Shown here piece by piece: positions 7,087-14,514 of a stretch of DNA of 43,729 nt. Both the position numbers and the translations under genes were made by a program. The stretch is taken from positions 1 through 43,729 of the IMG/VR virus record IMGVR_UViG_3300046500_000066; one strand, written 5' to 3'. The stretch is from a virus. Below the pieces are notes generated by a model that was not told where the DNA came from, did not search any database, and saw only the letters and a list, made by a program, of their open reading frames with translations. Numbering within the stretch: position 1 is the first letter of the stretch; every line of letters starts with the position of its first letter.

Positions 7087-7250
7087 TATTGTTCTGCCTT
7101 TCGGTTCAGGAGGTTCGCAAGGCTCTGCGCATCCTCCCTGTTGAAGTGTGTCGATACCTTCTCGCCATCTGCGTCAACCACCTTGTAGTCGTTACAGCAG
7201 CAGGTCTCTGGGTGGCAGTGGCAGTGATTGATTTCAACTCGGTAGTTCAT
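7086..7250 (-). CDS. Small Cys/His-rich protein
   Basis: A 54-residue protein with a metal-site-like N-terminus, NHCHCHPETCCCNDYKVVD, followed by a short helix (NREDAQSLANLLNRK). Overlaps at both ends (ATGA with the upstream gene, TAATG with the nucleotidyltransferase) show it belongs to the same tightly packed operon. The dense C/H motif suggests zinc or iron binding. No family recognised. Confidence 0.68.
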   Translation of the reverse strand: MNYRVEINHCHCHPETCCCNDYKVVDADGEKVSTHFNREDAQSLANLLNRKAEQ

Positions 7251-7438
7251 TGCATTGCCTTAGTAAGAACAGACTTGGTAGACCCCCAGGCAACCAGCGC
7301 CTCCCGTGCGATTGCACAGCGTTGGCTGATGGTGAGGGGCTGGCCGTTGAGGTGAGTGATGACGCCAGCTAGGGGCAACTGGCGATGTGCTTCGAGGAGT
7401 TCTTGGGTGTGGAATGCGAGGACCTGAGCGGATGTCAC
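7247..7438 (-). CDS. Small hypothetical protein
   Basis: A 63-residue protein starting at GTG (7436-7438) with AGGAGG about 4 bases upstream. It starts in the overlap with the Rz1 stop and ends in an ATGA overlap with the Cys/His-rich gene. The sequence contains TISQRCAIAREALVAWG, which could form a helix-turn-helix-like pair of helices, but this is weak. Function unknown. Confidence 0.65.
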   Translation of the reverse strand: MTSAQVLAFHTQELLEAHRQLPLAGVITHLNGQPLTISQRCAIAREALVAWGSTKSVLTKAMQ

Positions 7439-7770
7439 TTAGCCTCCTGTTGGAACTCTTCAATCCTCGCCTTATCGGCATTGCATGAGTTCAGTTGGTT
7501 GTCATACGCCTTGATGCAGTCCACCAAGTCACCGTTACTTGCGAGCTTGCACAGTGCTGGCTGGGTCCGTGCGGTCAGCGCCTTCGGGATTTGCACCGTC
7601 TTGGTCTCGGTGACAAGCGGAGCTTCTGACTGCGGTGCGCTGGCACAGGCTGTCAACGACAGCAGCAGGCACAGGAGCATCAGCCCAATCACCCACAGCT
7701 CCACTTTGAACAGCGAGCTGTTTGCGTTCTGTAGAGAACTTGGCATTGTCATATCGAATGTGTTGTTCAT
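7435..7770 (-). CDS. Rz1: Outer-membrane spanin (Rz1-like lipoprotein)
   Basis: The 111-residue product has an N-terminal hydrophobic segment ending in a lipobox (LLSLTACAS), so it should be processed to a lipoprotein at that cysteine. It overlaps the Rz gene in another frame, as Rz1 genes typically do. With Rz it would form the spanin complex that fuses inner and outer membranes at the end of lysis of a Gram-negative cell. AAGG lies 6 bases before the ATG at 7768-7770. The mature part is longer than lambda Rz1 and has three cysteines, as in some podoviral o-spanins. Confidence 0.82.
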   Translation of the reverse strand: MNNTFDMTMPSSLQNANSSLFKVELWVIGLMLLCLLLSLTACASAPQSEAPLVTETKTVQIPKALTARTQPALCKLASNGDLVDCIKAYDNQLNSCNADKARIEEFQQEAK

Positions 7771-8008
7771 CTTTAGCCTTCTGTTGGATGATTGAATCGA
7801 ACTGGTCTAGCTTCTTCACGGCCACTTCAGTAGCACTCGAAGCCTTCGCAGAGTCAGCCTTCAGGGTCACGTTGGTGGCCTGTAGCTGCCCGTTCTGTTG
7901 GACTGTGGAGGTGAAGGTGTGGATAGCGAAGTACGAAAGGAAGCCCAAGAAGAGGACGAAGAGGGCTATGCCGATGTACTTCAGGAGGGATGTGGAGAGG
8001 CCGAACAT
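7535..8008 (-). CDS. Rz: Inner-membrane spanin (Rz-like)
   Basis: The 157-residue protein starts MFGLSTSLLKYIGIALFVLF: a single N-terminal membrane anchor followed by a periplasmic coiled-coil (QLQATNVTLKADSAKAS, VKKLDQFDSIIQQKA). The block GDWADAPVPAAVVDSL is characteristic of Rz-type i-spanins. The last 50 residues are Arg-rich and read in a frame shared with Rz1. The start at 8006-8008 is preferred because it forms a TGATG overlap with the previous gene and has GGAG upstream. The lysis pair lies inside the replication block, away from the holin at 29.8-30.1 kb. Confidence 0.82.
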   Translation of the reverse strand: MFGLSTSLLKYIGIALFVLFLGFLSYFAIHTFTSTVQQNGQLQATNVTLKADSAKASSATEVAVKKLDQFDSIIQQKAKDEQHIRYDNAKFSTERKQLAVQSGAVGDWADAPVPAAVVDSLCQRTAVRSSACHRDQDGANPEGADRTDPASTVQARK

Positions 8009-8199
8009 CAGAGAATCTCCTCTCCGCACTGGTCAAATAGCATGACCTTCTTCGCGTGGTCGAGGATTGCCTTGCGCGCATAGTCTTTATAGTCAGTCTT
8101 GTAGAACGTGATCCAGAGCGGGCCCACCTTTCGCTGAGCGTGGTAGTTCCAGAATCCAAGCACTGTGCTGATGATTCGATACTTTGCTTTCTGTTCCAT
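8008..8199 (-). CDS. Small hypothetical protein
   Basis: A 63-residue basic protein beginning MEQKAKYRIISTVLGFWNYH. The start at 8197-8199 is chosen because it overlaps the preceding stop by one base (TGATG); a longer in-frame start would extend into the neighbouring gene. Lys/Tyr-rich middle, acidic C-terminus ending CGEEIL. No family recognised. Tightly coupled with the Rz gene downstream. Confidence 0.65.
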   Translation of the reverse strand: MEQKAKYRIISTVLGFWNYHAQRKVGPLWITFYKTDYKDYARKAILDHAKKVMLFDQCGEEIL

Positions 8200-8423
8200 C
8201 AGTTCACCTCCAGATACGCCTTGCCCTTCCGGGTGGCTAACCATTTGCGACCAAACGAACCACGCTTCTGCTCGGTCGTGATGTACCCACAGGAGGCAGC
8301 CATAGCCACCACCTGTGCGTTCGTGCGGGCGTAGTCGTTCTGGAGACTGAAGCCTCCCGATTGAGCACGCTGGATTACTTCAGTGAGTCTCTGCCCAGCT
8401 CCTTCCGATTCCGTATTCCCCAT
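8199..8423 (-). CDS. Small winged-helix-like protein
   Basis: A 74-residue frame starting MGNTESEGAGQRLTEVIQ inside the end of the DNA polymerase gene (44-base overlap) and continuing past its stop. The region YARTNAQVVAMAASCGYI followed by a basic turn GSFGRKWLATRKGKAYL resembles a small winged helix, with a possible DNA-binding or regulatory role. The upstream sequence gives no good ribosome site, so translation may be coupled to that of the polymerase. Confidence 0.6.
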   Translation of the reverse strand: MGNTESEGAGQRLTEVIQRAQSGGFSLQNDYARTNAQVVAMAASCGYITTEQKRGSFGRKWLATRKGKAYLEVN

Positions 8424-10272
8424 CGAGGGGGCACTTGAACTTGAAGTACTCGCCAGATTTGCGGATAGCCTGGACAGCCAGCTTCCCAATAGTTTCGCCA
8501 TGTTCTTCATCGCATTCGATTTGCCATTCATCGTGGACGTTAGCCACGAACTCATAGTGGATTCCTGGAACGAGACCCAATGCCTGAATGTCAGCATCGA
8601 GAATGCACAGGGCCTTCTTCATTTGGATAGCGCCAGCGGACTGGAGCAGGGTGTTGAGTGCAGAGTGCTGCGAGCGGATGTGGAGGATGCAGCCATCGAG
8701 GCCCTTGAGGAACCCGCGTGTCTTCACGGCTTCCTTAACGCGCTCCACGAGTTTCCCGAGGGCTGGTAGGTTGCGCATGAAGTCAGAGCGGGACTTCTTC
8801 CCACGGCCCCGAGCTCCACCACCCTTGACCCGCGTGAGGATGAACCCCAGCTTCTCGTCACCAGCCCCGTAGATAAACGCATAGAACCACGTCTTGGCGA
8901 TGTCACGGCCACTCTCGCCTTCGAAGTAGGTGCCCTTAGGGTCCAGCCCGAGAGCCCGAGCGTTGACCGAGTGAATGTCAGTGCCCTTGCTCTTGTCCCC
9001 TTCGAGAACCACCTTGACGTACTCGCCACCATCGTAGGCAGCCATGTAGCCAGCGAGGTCACGGAGCTCCAGTGCTGCAGCATCCGCACCCACCAGCACC
9101 TTGCCCTTCGGTACGATGAAGAGGGCACGACACTCGTGGCCATACGGGGAATAGCTGGCAGGCACTTGGCCCATGTTGGGGCGGCTGTGGGTCATGCGGC
9201 GTGTGACTGCACCGTTCGGGTTGACCGAGCCGTGCATTCGCCCGTTCTTCTCGTTCTTCAGCCACGCTTCCTTACCCTCAGCCAACTGGCCCAACCGCTT
9301 GCCCACCATCAGGTACTTCTGGAGCACCTTGGCTTCCGGGTAGGGCAACTGGTTCAGGATGGTTTCATCCACCGTGGGCTTGCCATCCTTACCGAACTCA
9401 TCAGGCTTCCACCCGTACATCCGCTTGAGCCACAGTGCGATGTGGTCACGGCTCCCTGGGTTGAACTCGGTGAGCTTGATCTTCTGGAAGGGGACACCAG
9501 CCTCATAGCCCCGCTTCTTGTCTGCTCGCTTCGGGGTGAACACCTTCCCATCCCGCATCCAGATAGGCTTGAACACGGTGGTCAGCTCTTCCTCCAGCCG
9601 GAGCTTCTCCTTGACCAGAAGGGCCAGCAGCCTTGCCGCACCCGCCTTATCGAACATGAAGCCGTACCGCTCTTGCCGGGAGAGGACCCATGCGACGCCA
9701 TGCTCAATGTCGATAGCTTCCCGCGAGTACCCCTTGCTCTCCAACTTGTTGAACAGCTTCAGGGTCACTTCCGTGTCCTGAACGCAGTAGTCCTGCATCG
9801 CTTGGTTCCAGCGTTCCCACTTGCGCCTCTTGCGTTCCTGCTCATCGGCAATCTCCGGGTCACCCTGATAGTCACCCTTGTATTCCCCAAGGCGGTATCC
9901 CCAAGCCTCCAGTGATTGGCGCTTGCGGAGGTTGCCGGGGAGCCTGCCCTTCTCATAGAGCTTGGTGTCAACGTCCCACAGGTCCGGATACACGAGGCGT
10001 GCATAGACCAGCGTATCAATCACCTTGGCGGGGCTAAGGGAGAACTTCGGATACAGCTTTTGGATTGCGGGGATGTCATACGAGATGCCGTTGTGCCACA
10101 CCGTAAGGTCAGCAGCCTGAGCCATTGCAAGGCCCATCTCGATGGTCCTGAGGGGGTCTACTGAGTTGAAGATGTGGACCTTGCCCGTGTCGATGTCCCG
10201 ATGGACAATCATGTGAATCTTGGTGATGCCATCAAGGAGGCCATCGGATTCGATGTCGCTCACTAGCCTCAC
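8380..10272 (-). CDS. gp5: DNA polymerase, family A (gp5-like)
   Basis: The 630-residue enzyme has the T7 layout. An N-terminal 3'-5' exonuclease carries D6/E8 (SDIESDG) and a second acidic site at about 161-166 (DYCVQD). The polymerase domain has motif A near D397 (VGADAAALELR), motif B at 457-469 (DIAKTWFYAFIYG) and motif C H580-D581-E582. GTG start at 10270-10272 with GGAGG 5 bases upstream, overlapping the previous stop (GTGA). It is about 70 residues shorter than T7 gp5 and looks compact between the exonuclease and FNPGSRDHI, where T7 carries its thioredoxin-binding loop. Processivity may therefore not depend on host thioredoxin (inference). Confidence 0.96.
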   Translation of the reverse strand: MRLVSDIESDGLLDGITKIHMIVHRDIDTGKVHIFNSVDPLRTIEMGLAMAQAADLTVWHNGISYDIPAIQKLYPKFSLSPAKVIDTLVYARLVYPDLWDVDTKLYEKGRLPGNLRKRQSLEAWGYRLGEYKGDYQGDPEIADEQERKRRKWERWNQAMQDYCVQDTEVTLKLFNKLESKGYSREAIDIEHGVAWVLSRQERYGFMFDKAGAARLLALLVKEKLRLEEELTTVFKPIWMRDGKVFTPKRADKKRGYEAGVPFQKIKLTEFNPGSRDHIALWLKRMYGWKPDEFGKDGKPTVDETILNQLPYPEAKVLQKYLMVGKRLGQLAEGKEAWLKNEKNGRMHGSVNPNGAVTRRMTHSRPNMGQVPASYSPYGHECRALFIVPKGKVLVGADAAALELRDLAGYMAAYDGGEYVKVVLEGDKSKGTDIHSVNARALGLDPKGTYFEGESGRDIAKTWFYAFIYGAGDEKLGFILTRVKGGGARGRGKKSRSDFMRNLPALGKLVERVKEAVKTRGFLKGLDGCILHIRSQHSALNTLLQSAGAIQMKKALCILDADIQALGLVPGIHYEFVANVHDEWQIECDEEHGETIGKLAVQAIRKSGEYFKFKCPLDGEYGIGRSWAETH

Positions 10273-10445
10273 TCTTCCTCCCTACCGAAGACAACATCCT
10301 GGCAGCCTTGGCACAATCCAGAGATGCCTGCCTCACGCTTCGAGATTTCATCCCGGAACCAGTGGAGGAAGTATTCGCCGGAACAGACTGGGCAAGTGAA
10401 CATGCCAATCTCATCCGACACGAATCGGTTGTTTCTGACTTGCAT
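10269..10445 (-). CDS. Small zinc-ribbon protein
   Basis: A 58-residue protein with two CxxC knuckles (FTCPVC at 17-21 and LCQGCQ at 45-48) separated by an aromatic and charged stretch (EYFLHWFRDEISKRE). This is a typical small zinc-ribbon layout. GGGAG lies 6 bases before the ATG at 10443-10445, and the stop overlaps the GTG of DNA polymerase. A terminator-like hairpin lies just upstream. The function is unknown; it could be an accessory nucleic-acid- or protein-binding factor for replication. Confidence 0.75.
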   Translation of the reverse strand: MQVRNNRFVSDEIGMFTCPVCSGEYFLHWFRDEISKREAGISGLCQGCQDVVFGREEE

Positions 10446-10477
10446 CGCGCTCTCCCTATCGAGTAGCTTTAGAAAAT

Positions 10478-10502
10478 GAAAAGGGCCACCCGAAGGCAGC
10501 CC
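10478..10502 (-). terminator. Hairpin terminator with TTCG loop
   Basis: On the minus strand an 8-bp stem (10495-10502 with 10483-10490, two G-U pairs) carries a stable TTCG loop and is followed by TTTTCATTTT. It lies between the lysozyme gene and the zinc-ribbon/DNA polymerase genes, so it could reduce transcription into the polymerase gene. Confidence 0.8.
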
Positions 10503-10587
10503 TTGAAGAAATTGGCCGGTCTTTCCCGGGAGTCATCGGCACTTGCACCCGAACGCTAGGGGCTTAGGCCCCAGGTCGCTTACTGCA

Positions 10588-11022
10588 TCAGCTCAGGAAC
10601 AAGTCCCGCTCTGCTTTCCTGCGTCTGGTGAGCCCAGCGAGAACCTTCCCGCCAGCCTTATCCCATCTCAGGAACTCTTCAGATGCCCCTTTGACATCCC
10701 CAGCGTTGAGCTTCTTGAGCAGCGTGGAGCTGCCCAGATTGCCCAGCCCAAGGTTGAACGAGAAGTCCACCAAGGCATCGAACTGGTTACCATTGATTGG
10801 GTAGGTGACTAGCTTAAGAACTCCGTTCTGGAACCGAAGGATGTCAAGCGCGAGGAGCGCCTCAGCCATAGCCTGGGTGATTACCAGCCCCTTATAAACA
10901 TCAGGGCCAGTATGGCCATAGCCGATGGTCCAGACACCCACTGAGTCTTGATACGCGGTCAGCTTGCACCCCTCAAATTGCTTCGTGAGTGCCAAGCCGT
11001 TCTTGCTACATGTGAGGGTCAA
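10588..11022 (-). CDS. Endolysin, GH24 (T4-type) lysozyme
   Basis: The 144-residue protein is a T4-lysozyme-family muramidase. The catalytic triad E17-D26-T32 has the same spacing as T4 E11-D20-T26 (KQFEG, YQDSVGVWTIGYGHT), and FNLGLGNLGSSTLLKKLNAGD is the usual C-terminal block. It cleaves the glycan strands of peptidoglycan. No signal-anchor segment is seen, so a holin should be needed for export. The start is TTG (11020-11022) overlapping the upstream TGA, with no ribosome site, implying coupled translation. The genome also encodes a T7-type amidase (14498-14944). Confidence 0.92.
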   Translation of the reverse strand: MTLTCSKNGLALTKQFEGCKLTAYQDSVGVWTIGYGHTGPDVYKGLVITQAMAEALLALDILRFQNGVLKLVTYPINGNQFDALVDFSFNLGLGNLGSSTLLKKLNAGDVKGASEEFLRWDKAGGKVLAGLTRRRKAERDLFLS

Positions 11023-11207
11023 TTAAGTTTCGGTGTGTGGTAGTTGAAGCCTTCCAGTTGATAGACCAACTCGACAATCTGGTACTGGCTTCGGTTGCTC
11101 GGGGATACCTGCTTGATGAAGGCCGTGGCAGCAGCCTTGGTGTTGAGCGGCCCCGATACGGCTTCCCCAGCGAGGCGTACTAGCCACTGGCTAATCTTCT
11201 GTTTCAT
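11019..11207 (-). CDS. Small hypothetical protein
   Basis: A 62-residue basic protein, MKQKISQWLVRLAGEAVSGP at the N-terminus and VELVYQLEGFNYHTPKLN at the end. It lies between the primase/helicase and the lysozyme genes and couples to the lysozyme by a TTGA overlap. The amphipathic N-terminal helix could contact a membrane, but there is no true transmembrane segment. Function unknown. Confidence 0.65.
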   Translation of the reverse strand: MKQKISQWLVRLAGEAVSGPLNTKAAATAFIKQVSPSNRSQYQIVELVYQLEGFNYHTPKLN

Positions 11208-11216
11208 CTTGGGTTC

Positions 11217-12878
11217 TCAGAATGGTGCGTCTTCGTCCCACTGGGGCGTGCTGCCCCCTGTGGTCTCGTCGTCAAACGGGTTGCTGTCCAATTGCTTCAG
11301 CCTCCCGGTCTCCGTGTCATACCCCAGTGGAATCACAGTGCCAGTCCCTTGGCCCGTGTAGCGGTCCTTCAGGATGCGCAGTAGGGAAACGTGACGGAGC
11401 TTCTCGTTCTCCTCTTGCTGATTGCGCTCTAGTCCGAACATGAAGCTGGACCACTGGCCAATCGCACGGGAGCCCTTGAAATGGCGGATCATTACCCGGC
11501 CACCTTCCTCGTGGGGTTTCCCTTCAGGGGTGTTCAGGTGGGAGATGAAGTACAGCGTGAAGTGAAGCTCGCGGAGCATCGAGGCGAGGTCAGTCATGAT
11601 GTACTCAAGCTCCTTCCTCTCGTCCATCTCACGGGCCCCAGAGGCCAGCGCAGTAACGTGGTCAAGGAAGATATGCTTGCAGCCCAGCGAGACCACCATG
11701 AACCGGATACGGGCCTTCACGGTGTCATAGTCCGTATGCCCGAAGTGGTCATAGAGGAACACCGACTGGGAGCCATCGAGGTCATCCACGGCCTTCTCAA
11801 ACTCCTCTTCGGTCCACCCAGCGTCGGGAACGTGGAAGCGCTTGGACTTGGCCTTGCCCGCGAGACAGCGAACGGTGTGCTCAGGGGTCTCTTCGAGGAA
11901 GATGCCGCCAACCTTCTGGCCGTGCTTCTCCACCAGATGGACCATGACCTCCTTCCAGATTTCACTCTTGCCCATCCCAGTGCCAGCCCCGAGGGCGTAC
12001 ATCTCATCCTCTCGGATGCCATAGGTGGCCTCAGTGAGGGCATCCCAAGGCCACGAAAGGCCTCGCTCGATGGGCTTAGAGAGCTTCGGTCGGAGGTCCC
12101 CGATGCTCACAATGCCGTCAGGCTTGTAGCTCTTGGCCCCCCAGATGGCATCAATGACTTCAGCCCCACGGCCAGCCACGAGCATCTCATTGGCGTCCTT
12201 CAGGGGCAGTGAGGCCAGCTTGCATTTGCCCGGGGTGAACAGGGCAGCACACTCAGCCATCGCTTCCTTGCCGGGGTCGTCCATGTCGAACATCAGGACC
12301 ACCTCTTCAAACTGCTCAAGCCACTCTAGGTGCTTCTGCAGGGACTTCTTGGCCCCCTGTGCTCCATTAGGCACGGAGACAACAGGCCACTTGTTTCCCT
12401 GCAGTTGGCTCACGGTCATGCAGTCAATCTCGCCTTCCGTTACCACCACCTTCTTGCCACCATCGCGCCACAACTGCTGACCGAATAGGCCAGCGTTCTT
12501 GAAGTCGCCGAGCGTGACGAAGTTCTTATCCGCATCGCGCATCTTCTGGGCCACCATCTGCTGCCCATCAAAGTACGGAGCGAGTTGCACCGTGTTGCCC
12601 TTACTGCTGGTCCCCACGGTGTACCCGAACTTCCTACAGGTTTCCTCGCTGAGCTTGCGCTTACTGAGGGCCTTTACTTCTCCATCCAGAATCAGGTCTT
12701 TGGCCATTGGCTTCCTTGGGGTGTGTTCTACAGCCCCGTCAGCGGAGCCCTTCTCGCGGTACTTACAAACGAAACAGAACGCATGAGAATCGGAGTAACG
12801 AGCGAGCCCATCCGAGCTACCACAGGAGGGGCAGTTTTCATGGTGGAGAAAGCTGCTCTCTGGTCCATCGTGTGACAA
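11217..12878 (-). CDS. gp4: DNA primase/helicase (gp4-like)
   Basis: This T7 gp4-type bifunctional enzyme has an N-terminal zinc site (CPSC ... CFVC, about residues 16-38), a TOPRIM primase core (TEGEIDC and MFDMDDPG) and a RecA-like hexameric helicase with Walker A GAGTGMGKS near residue 300 followed by EETPEHTVRC. It unwinds DNA and primes lagging-strand synthesis for gp5. TTG at 12876-12878 is preferred because GAGGAG lies 7 bases upstream; another TTG two codons earlier is too close to it. An internal ATG at 12705-12707 with AAGGA 5 bases upstream could produce a helicase-only short form, like T7 gp4B. The 5' end overlaps the HNH gene. Confidence 0.95.
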   Translation of the reverse strand: MSHDGPESSFLHHENCPSCGSSDGLARYSDSHAFCFVCKYREKGSADGAVEHTPRKPMAKDLILDGEVKALSKRKLSEETCRKFGYTVGTSSKGNTVQLAPYFDGQQMVAQKMRDADKNFVTLGDFKNAGLFGQQLWRDGGKKVVVTEGEIDCMTVSQLQGNKWPVVSVPNGAQGAKKSLQKHLEWLEQFEEVVLMFDMDDPGKEAMAECAALFTPGKCKLASLPLKDANEMLVAGRGAEVIDAIWGAKSYKPDGIVSIGDLRPKLSKPIERGLSWPWDALTEATYGIREDEMYALGAGTGMGKSEIWKEVMVHLVEKHGQKVGGIFLEETPEHTVRCLAGKAKSKRFHVPDAGWTEEEFEKAVDDLDGSQSVFLYDHFGHTDYDTVKARIRFMVVSLGCKHIFLDHVTALASGAREMDERKELEYIMTDLASMLRELHFTLYFISHLNTPEGKPHEEGGRVMIRHFKGSRAIGQWSSFMFGLERNQQEENEKLRHVSLLRILKDRYTGQGTGTVIPLGYDTETGRLKQLDSNPFDDETTGGSTPQWDEDAPF

Positions 12879-13353
12879 GTTCAAGCTCCTCTAATGTGGC
12901 GTCGCTCTTGATTTGGTTAGCGCGCTTACTGATCCACGCCACGTTCCCCACCACGTAGCCCAGACTGGGAACGAGGCGGTCAAGGGAGGGGGCAAGCCCC
13001 GGGTCCTGCCCGCCTGAGATTAGCGGGATGCCCAGTGCGGGGCACAAAGCAGGAACAGGGGGAACCGTGTCTAGGCTTATCTCAAAGGGAATCCCCCGGA
13101 GCAATGCTTGCCTCCGCCTTTCGTTGACAATTTTCTTAACGAAGTGCAGCGGGTCAGTAACGCGCCGTTTTCTATCGTGGCGCGCGGCACTGGCCTTCAC
13201 CTTCTCGGGGTTTGCTGCCCTCCAGGCATTCTGGATACCCTGCCAGCACGGCTTGCAATACCTGCGGAGTCCATCACTAACCGTCTTGTCTTTGTAGAAG
13301 TCAGCGTGGGGCTTCGCAACCCCGCACCGTGCGCACAGCTTCACGCAATCCAT
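12838..13353 (-). CDS. HNH-type homing endonuclease
   Basis: The 171-residue protein has an N-terminal zinc knuckle (CARCG at 7-11, CKPCW at 33-37) and a C-terminal block SLDRLVPSLGYVVGNVAWIS...N, typical of phage HNH/endonuclease VII-like free-standing homing enzymes. The ATG overlaps the upstream stop by one base (TGATG). Its 3' end overlaps the primase/helicase start by about 41 bases. Such genes usually cleave the uninfected allele nearby and spread by recombination, so primase/helicase is the likely neighbouring target. It is probably not essential for phage growth. Confidence 0.85.
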   Translation of the reverse strand: MDCVKLCARCGVAKPHADFYKDKTVSDGLRRYCKPCWQGIQNAWRAANPEKVKASAARHDRKRRVTDPLHFVKKIVNERRRQALLRGIPFEISLDTVPPVPALCPALGIPLISGGQDPGLAPSLDRLVPSLGYVVGNVAWISKRANQIKSDATLEELELVTRWTREQLSPP

Positions 13354-13565
13354 CAGTCCCCGTATGCTTCTTCAGCCTTATCGAGGTCCAACTGCACCTC
13401 TGCCTTGACATGCTCAGCGTGCTCAAGCATCTGCCCGAAAATCCACGTATCCCCGCCTTCCTCCGCAGCTTCACGGATGGACGCCTCCAGGTCCTCGATT
13501 TCCCACTCAAGTTCAACAGTGGCGTCTTCGAGTTCCGCGATGTATGCAGCTTGGGAGTTGGTCAT
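13353..13565 (-). CDS. Small acidic coiled-coil protein
   Basis: A 70-residue, strongly acidic protein (AELEDATVELEWEIEDLEAS, EEGGDTW, LDLDKAEEAYGD) predicted to be largely helical with a coiled-coil heptad pattern over residues 8-35. Coupled at both ends (ATGA, TGATG). No family recognised. Small acidic phage proteins often act as inhibitors or protein mimics, which remains speculation here. Confidence 0.7.
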   Translation of the reverse strand: MTNSQAAYIAELEDATVELEWEIEDLEASIREAAEEGGDTWIFGQMLEHAEHVKAEVQLDLDKAEEAYGD

Positions 13566-13759
13566 GCGAGCACCTCACCGTTCTTCACCGTGCGCACCAC
13601 ACCCTTGGAGACCAGCGCGTAGGTGCGCTCTTCAACCTGATAGAAGCCCCGATAGCGGCGCTTTGCAAGGGCGGTGGCTGGAGCCTGAGTGTCATAGGTG
13701 GTGACCGTCTTTCCGGTTGCTTGGTCCACCACTGCGTACTTCTTAACGGTATCGCTCAT
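13562..13759 (-). CDS. Small hypothetical protein
   Basis: A 65-residue basic protein (MSDTVKKYAVVDQATGKTVT at the N-terminus, AKRRYRGFYQVEERTYALVS in the middle). Predicted to be mainly beta-strand, resembling a small barrel fold. Overlaps with both neighbours (ATGA). Unrecognised; it belongs to the middle-gene cluster of small proteins between amidase and primase. Confidence 0.68.
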   Translation of the reverse strand: MSDTVKKYAVVDQATGKTVTTYDTQAPATALAKRRYRGFYQVEERTYALVSKGVVRTVKNGEVLA

Positions 13760-13941
13760 GCGAGGACTCCTTGGTTCTTGAGAGCGTTGTAGGTGCGGAA
13801 GGAGAGGTTCGTGGACCAGCCACGTTGAGCATCACGGGAGAGCTTCGGCTTCTTCAGGAGGGCCTCCCAGACCATCACGCTGAGGACTGAGGGGACCACG
13901 AGTTCAATCGAGTTTTCGAATGCGGTGCGGATGGTGGACAT
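13756..13941 (-). CDS. Small hypothetical protein
   Basis: A 61-residue protein beginning MSTIRTAFENSIELVVPSVL. The ATG at 13939-13941 is chosen because it forms a TAATG overlap with the preceding gene. A hydrophobic N-terminal half (VVPSVLSVMVWEALL) could be a membrane-associated helix, followed by a basic region KKPKLSRDAQRGW. Function unknown. Confidence 0.65.
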   Translation of the reverse strand: MSTIRTAFENSIELVVPSVLSVMVWEALLKKPKLSRDAQRGWSTNLSFRTYNALKNQGVLA

Positions 13942-14366
13942 TAGATGACCTCCAGTTCTTCTGCGGTGTACGGGCATGCTGCTGCGTCCCCAGCGAGTTT
14001 CACGTAGAACGGGAACGGCACGTCCTCCAAAATGCGCTGCATGGTTCCAATGCGGCCATGGTCGGCACTGAAGGGATACAAAGCGGTAACGCGGACCTGA
14101 GCGCCCACCTTCAGTTCCTCCTTGGGGACCTCTGCGGGGGCCAGCGTATAACGCGCATAGGTCTTCCCGTTCGGGTCTTCCTTCATCTCCGTTTCAATAC
14201 TCATGCCGCGCTTACGGAGCACTTCGATAGCCGAAGCCAACCGGAAGATGCCGAAGTTGCTCAGGGCTTCCAGTGCGGTGATGCTGCGGCCCGACTCCAG
14301 ATAAGCCTGGATGTTCTGGATGCCGGTCTTCTTCTTGAACACGTTGTTGCTGACTGACTTGCTCAT
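13941..14366 (-). CDS. Helix-turn-helix protein, unknown role
   Basis: The 141-residue protein has an N-terminal helix-turn-helix-like region (QAYLESGRSITALEALSNFG, FRLASAIEVLRKRGM) ending in a beta wing (YARYTL), about residues 18-76. This is the pattern of small phage HTH domains. A second domain after a PKEEL linker is beta-rich. AAGGAG lies 7 bases before the ATG, a strong start. It could regulate middle gene expression or bind DNA structurally. It is not an obvious lysogeny repressor, since it sits in the middle block. Confidence 0.72.
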   Translation of the reverse strand: MSKSVSNNVFKKKTGIQNIQAYLESGRSITALEALSNFGIFRLASAIEVLRKRGMSIETEMKEDPNGKTYARYTLAPAEVPKEELKVGAQVRVTALYPFSADHGRIGTMQRILEDVPFPFYVKLAGDAAACPYTAEELEVI

Positions 14367-14427
14367 GTGGAACTCCTTGGATGTGTTTAGTACCTACCCG
14401 GTGTGGGGCAGGCCGCCTAGATAGGAC

Positions 14428-14514
14428 TTAGTAGGTGAGGGAAGTGCGGACTAGCGGGAGGTCGAAGAGCCTGCGGAGCTCCTCGCTCAGCCATGCTTTA
14501 AAGCGGGTGAACAT
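14428..14514 (-). CDS. Possible 28-residue peptide
   Basis: A short frame MFTRFKAWLSEELRRLFDLP...SLTY starts within the amidase end (17-base overlap) with GGAGG 6 bases upstream. It would form a basic amphipathic helix. Support is limited to the good ribosome site and coupling position; it may be chance. Confidence 0.4.
   Translation of the reverse strand: MFTRFKAWLSEELRRLFDLPLVRTSLTY

Noticed and set aside
8971-9915. A 314-codon plus-strand frame opposite DNA polymerase
   Set aside because: Shadow of the polymerase gene; no start signal or domain.
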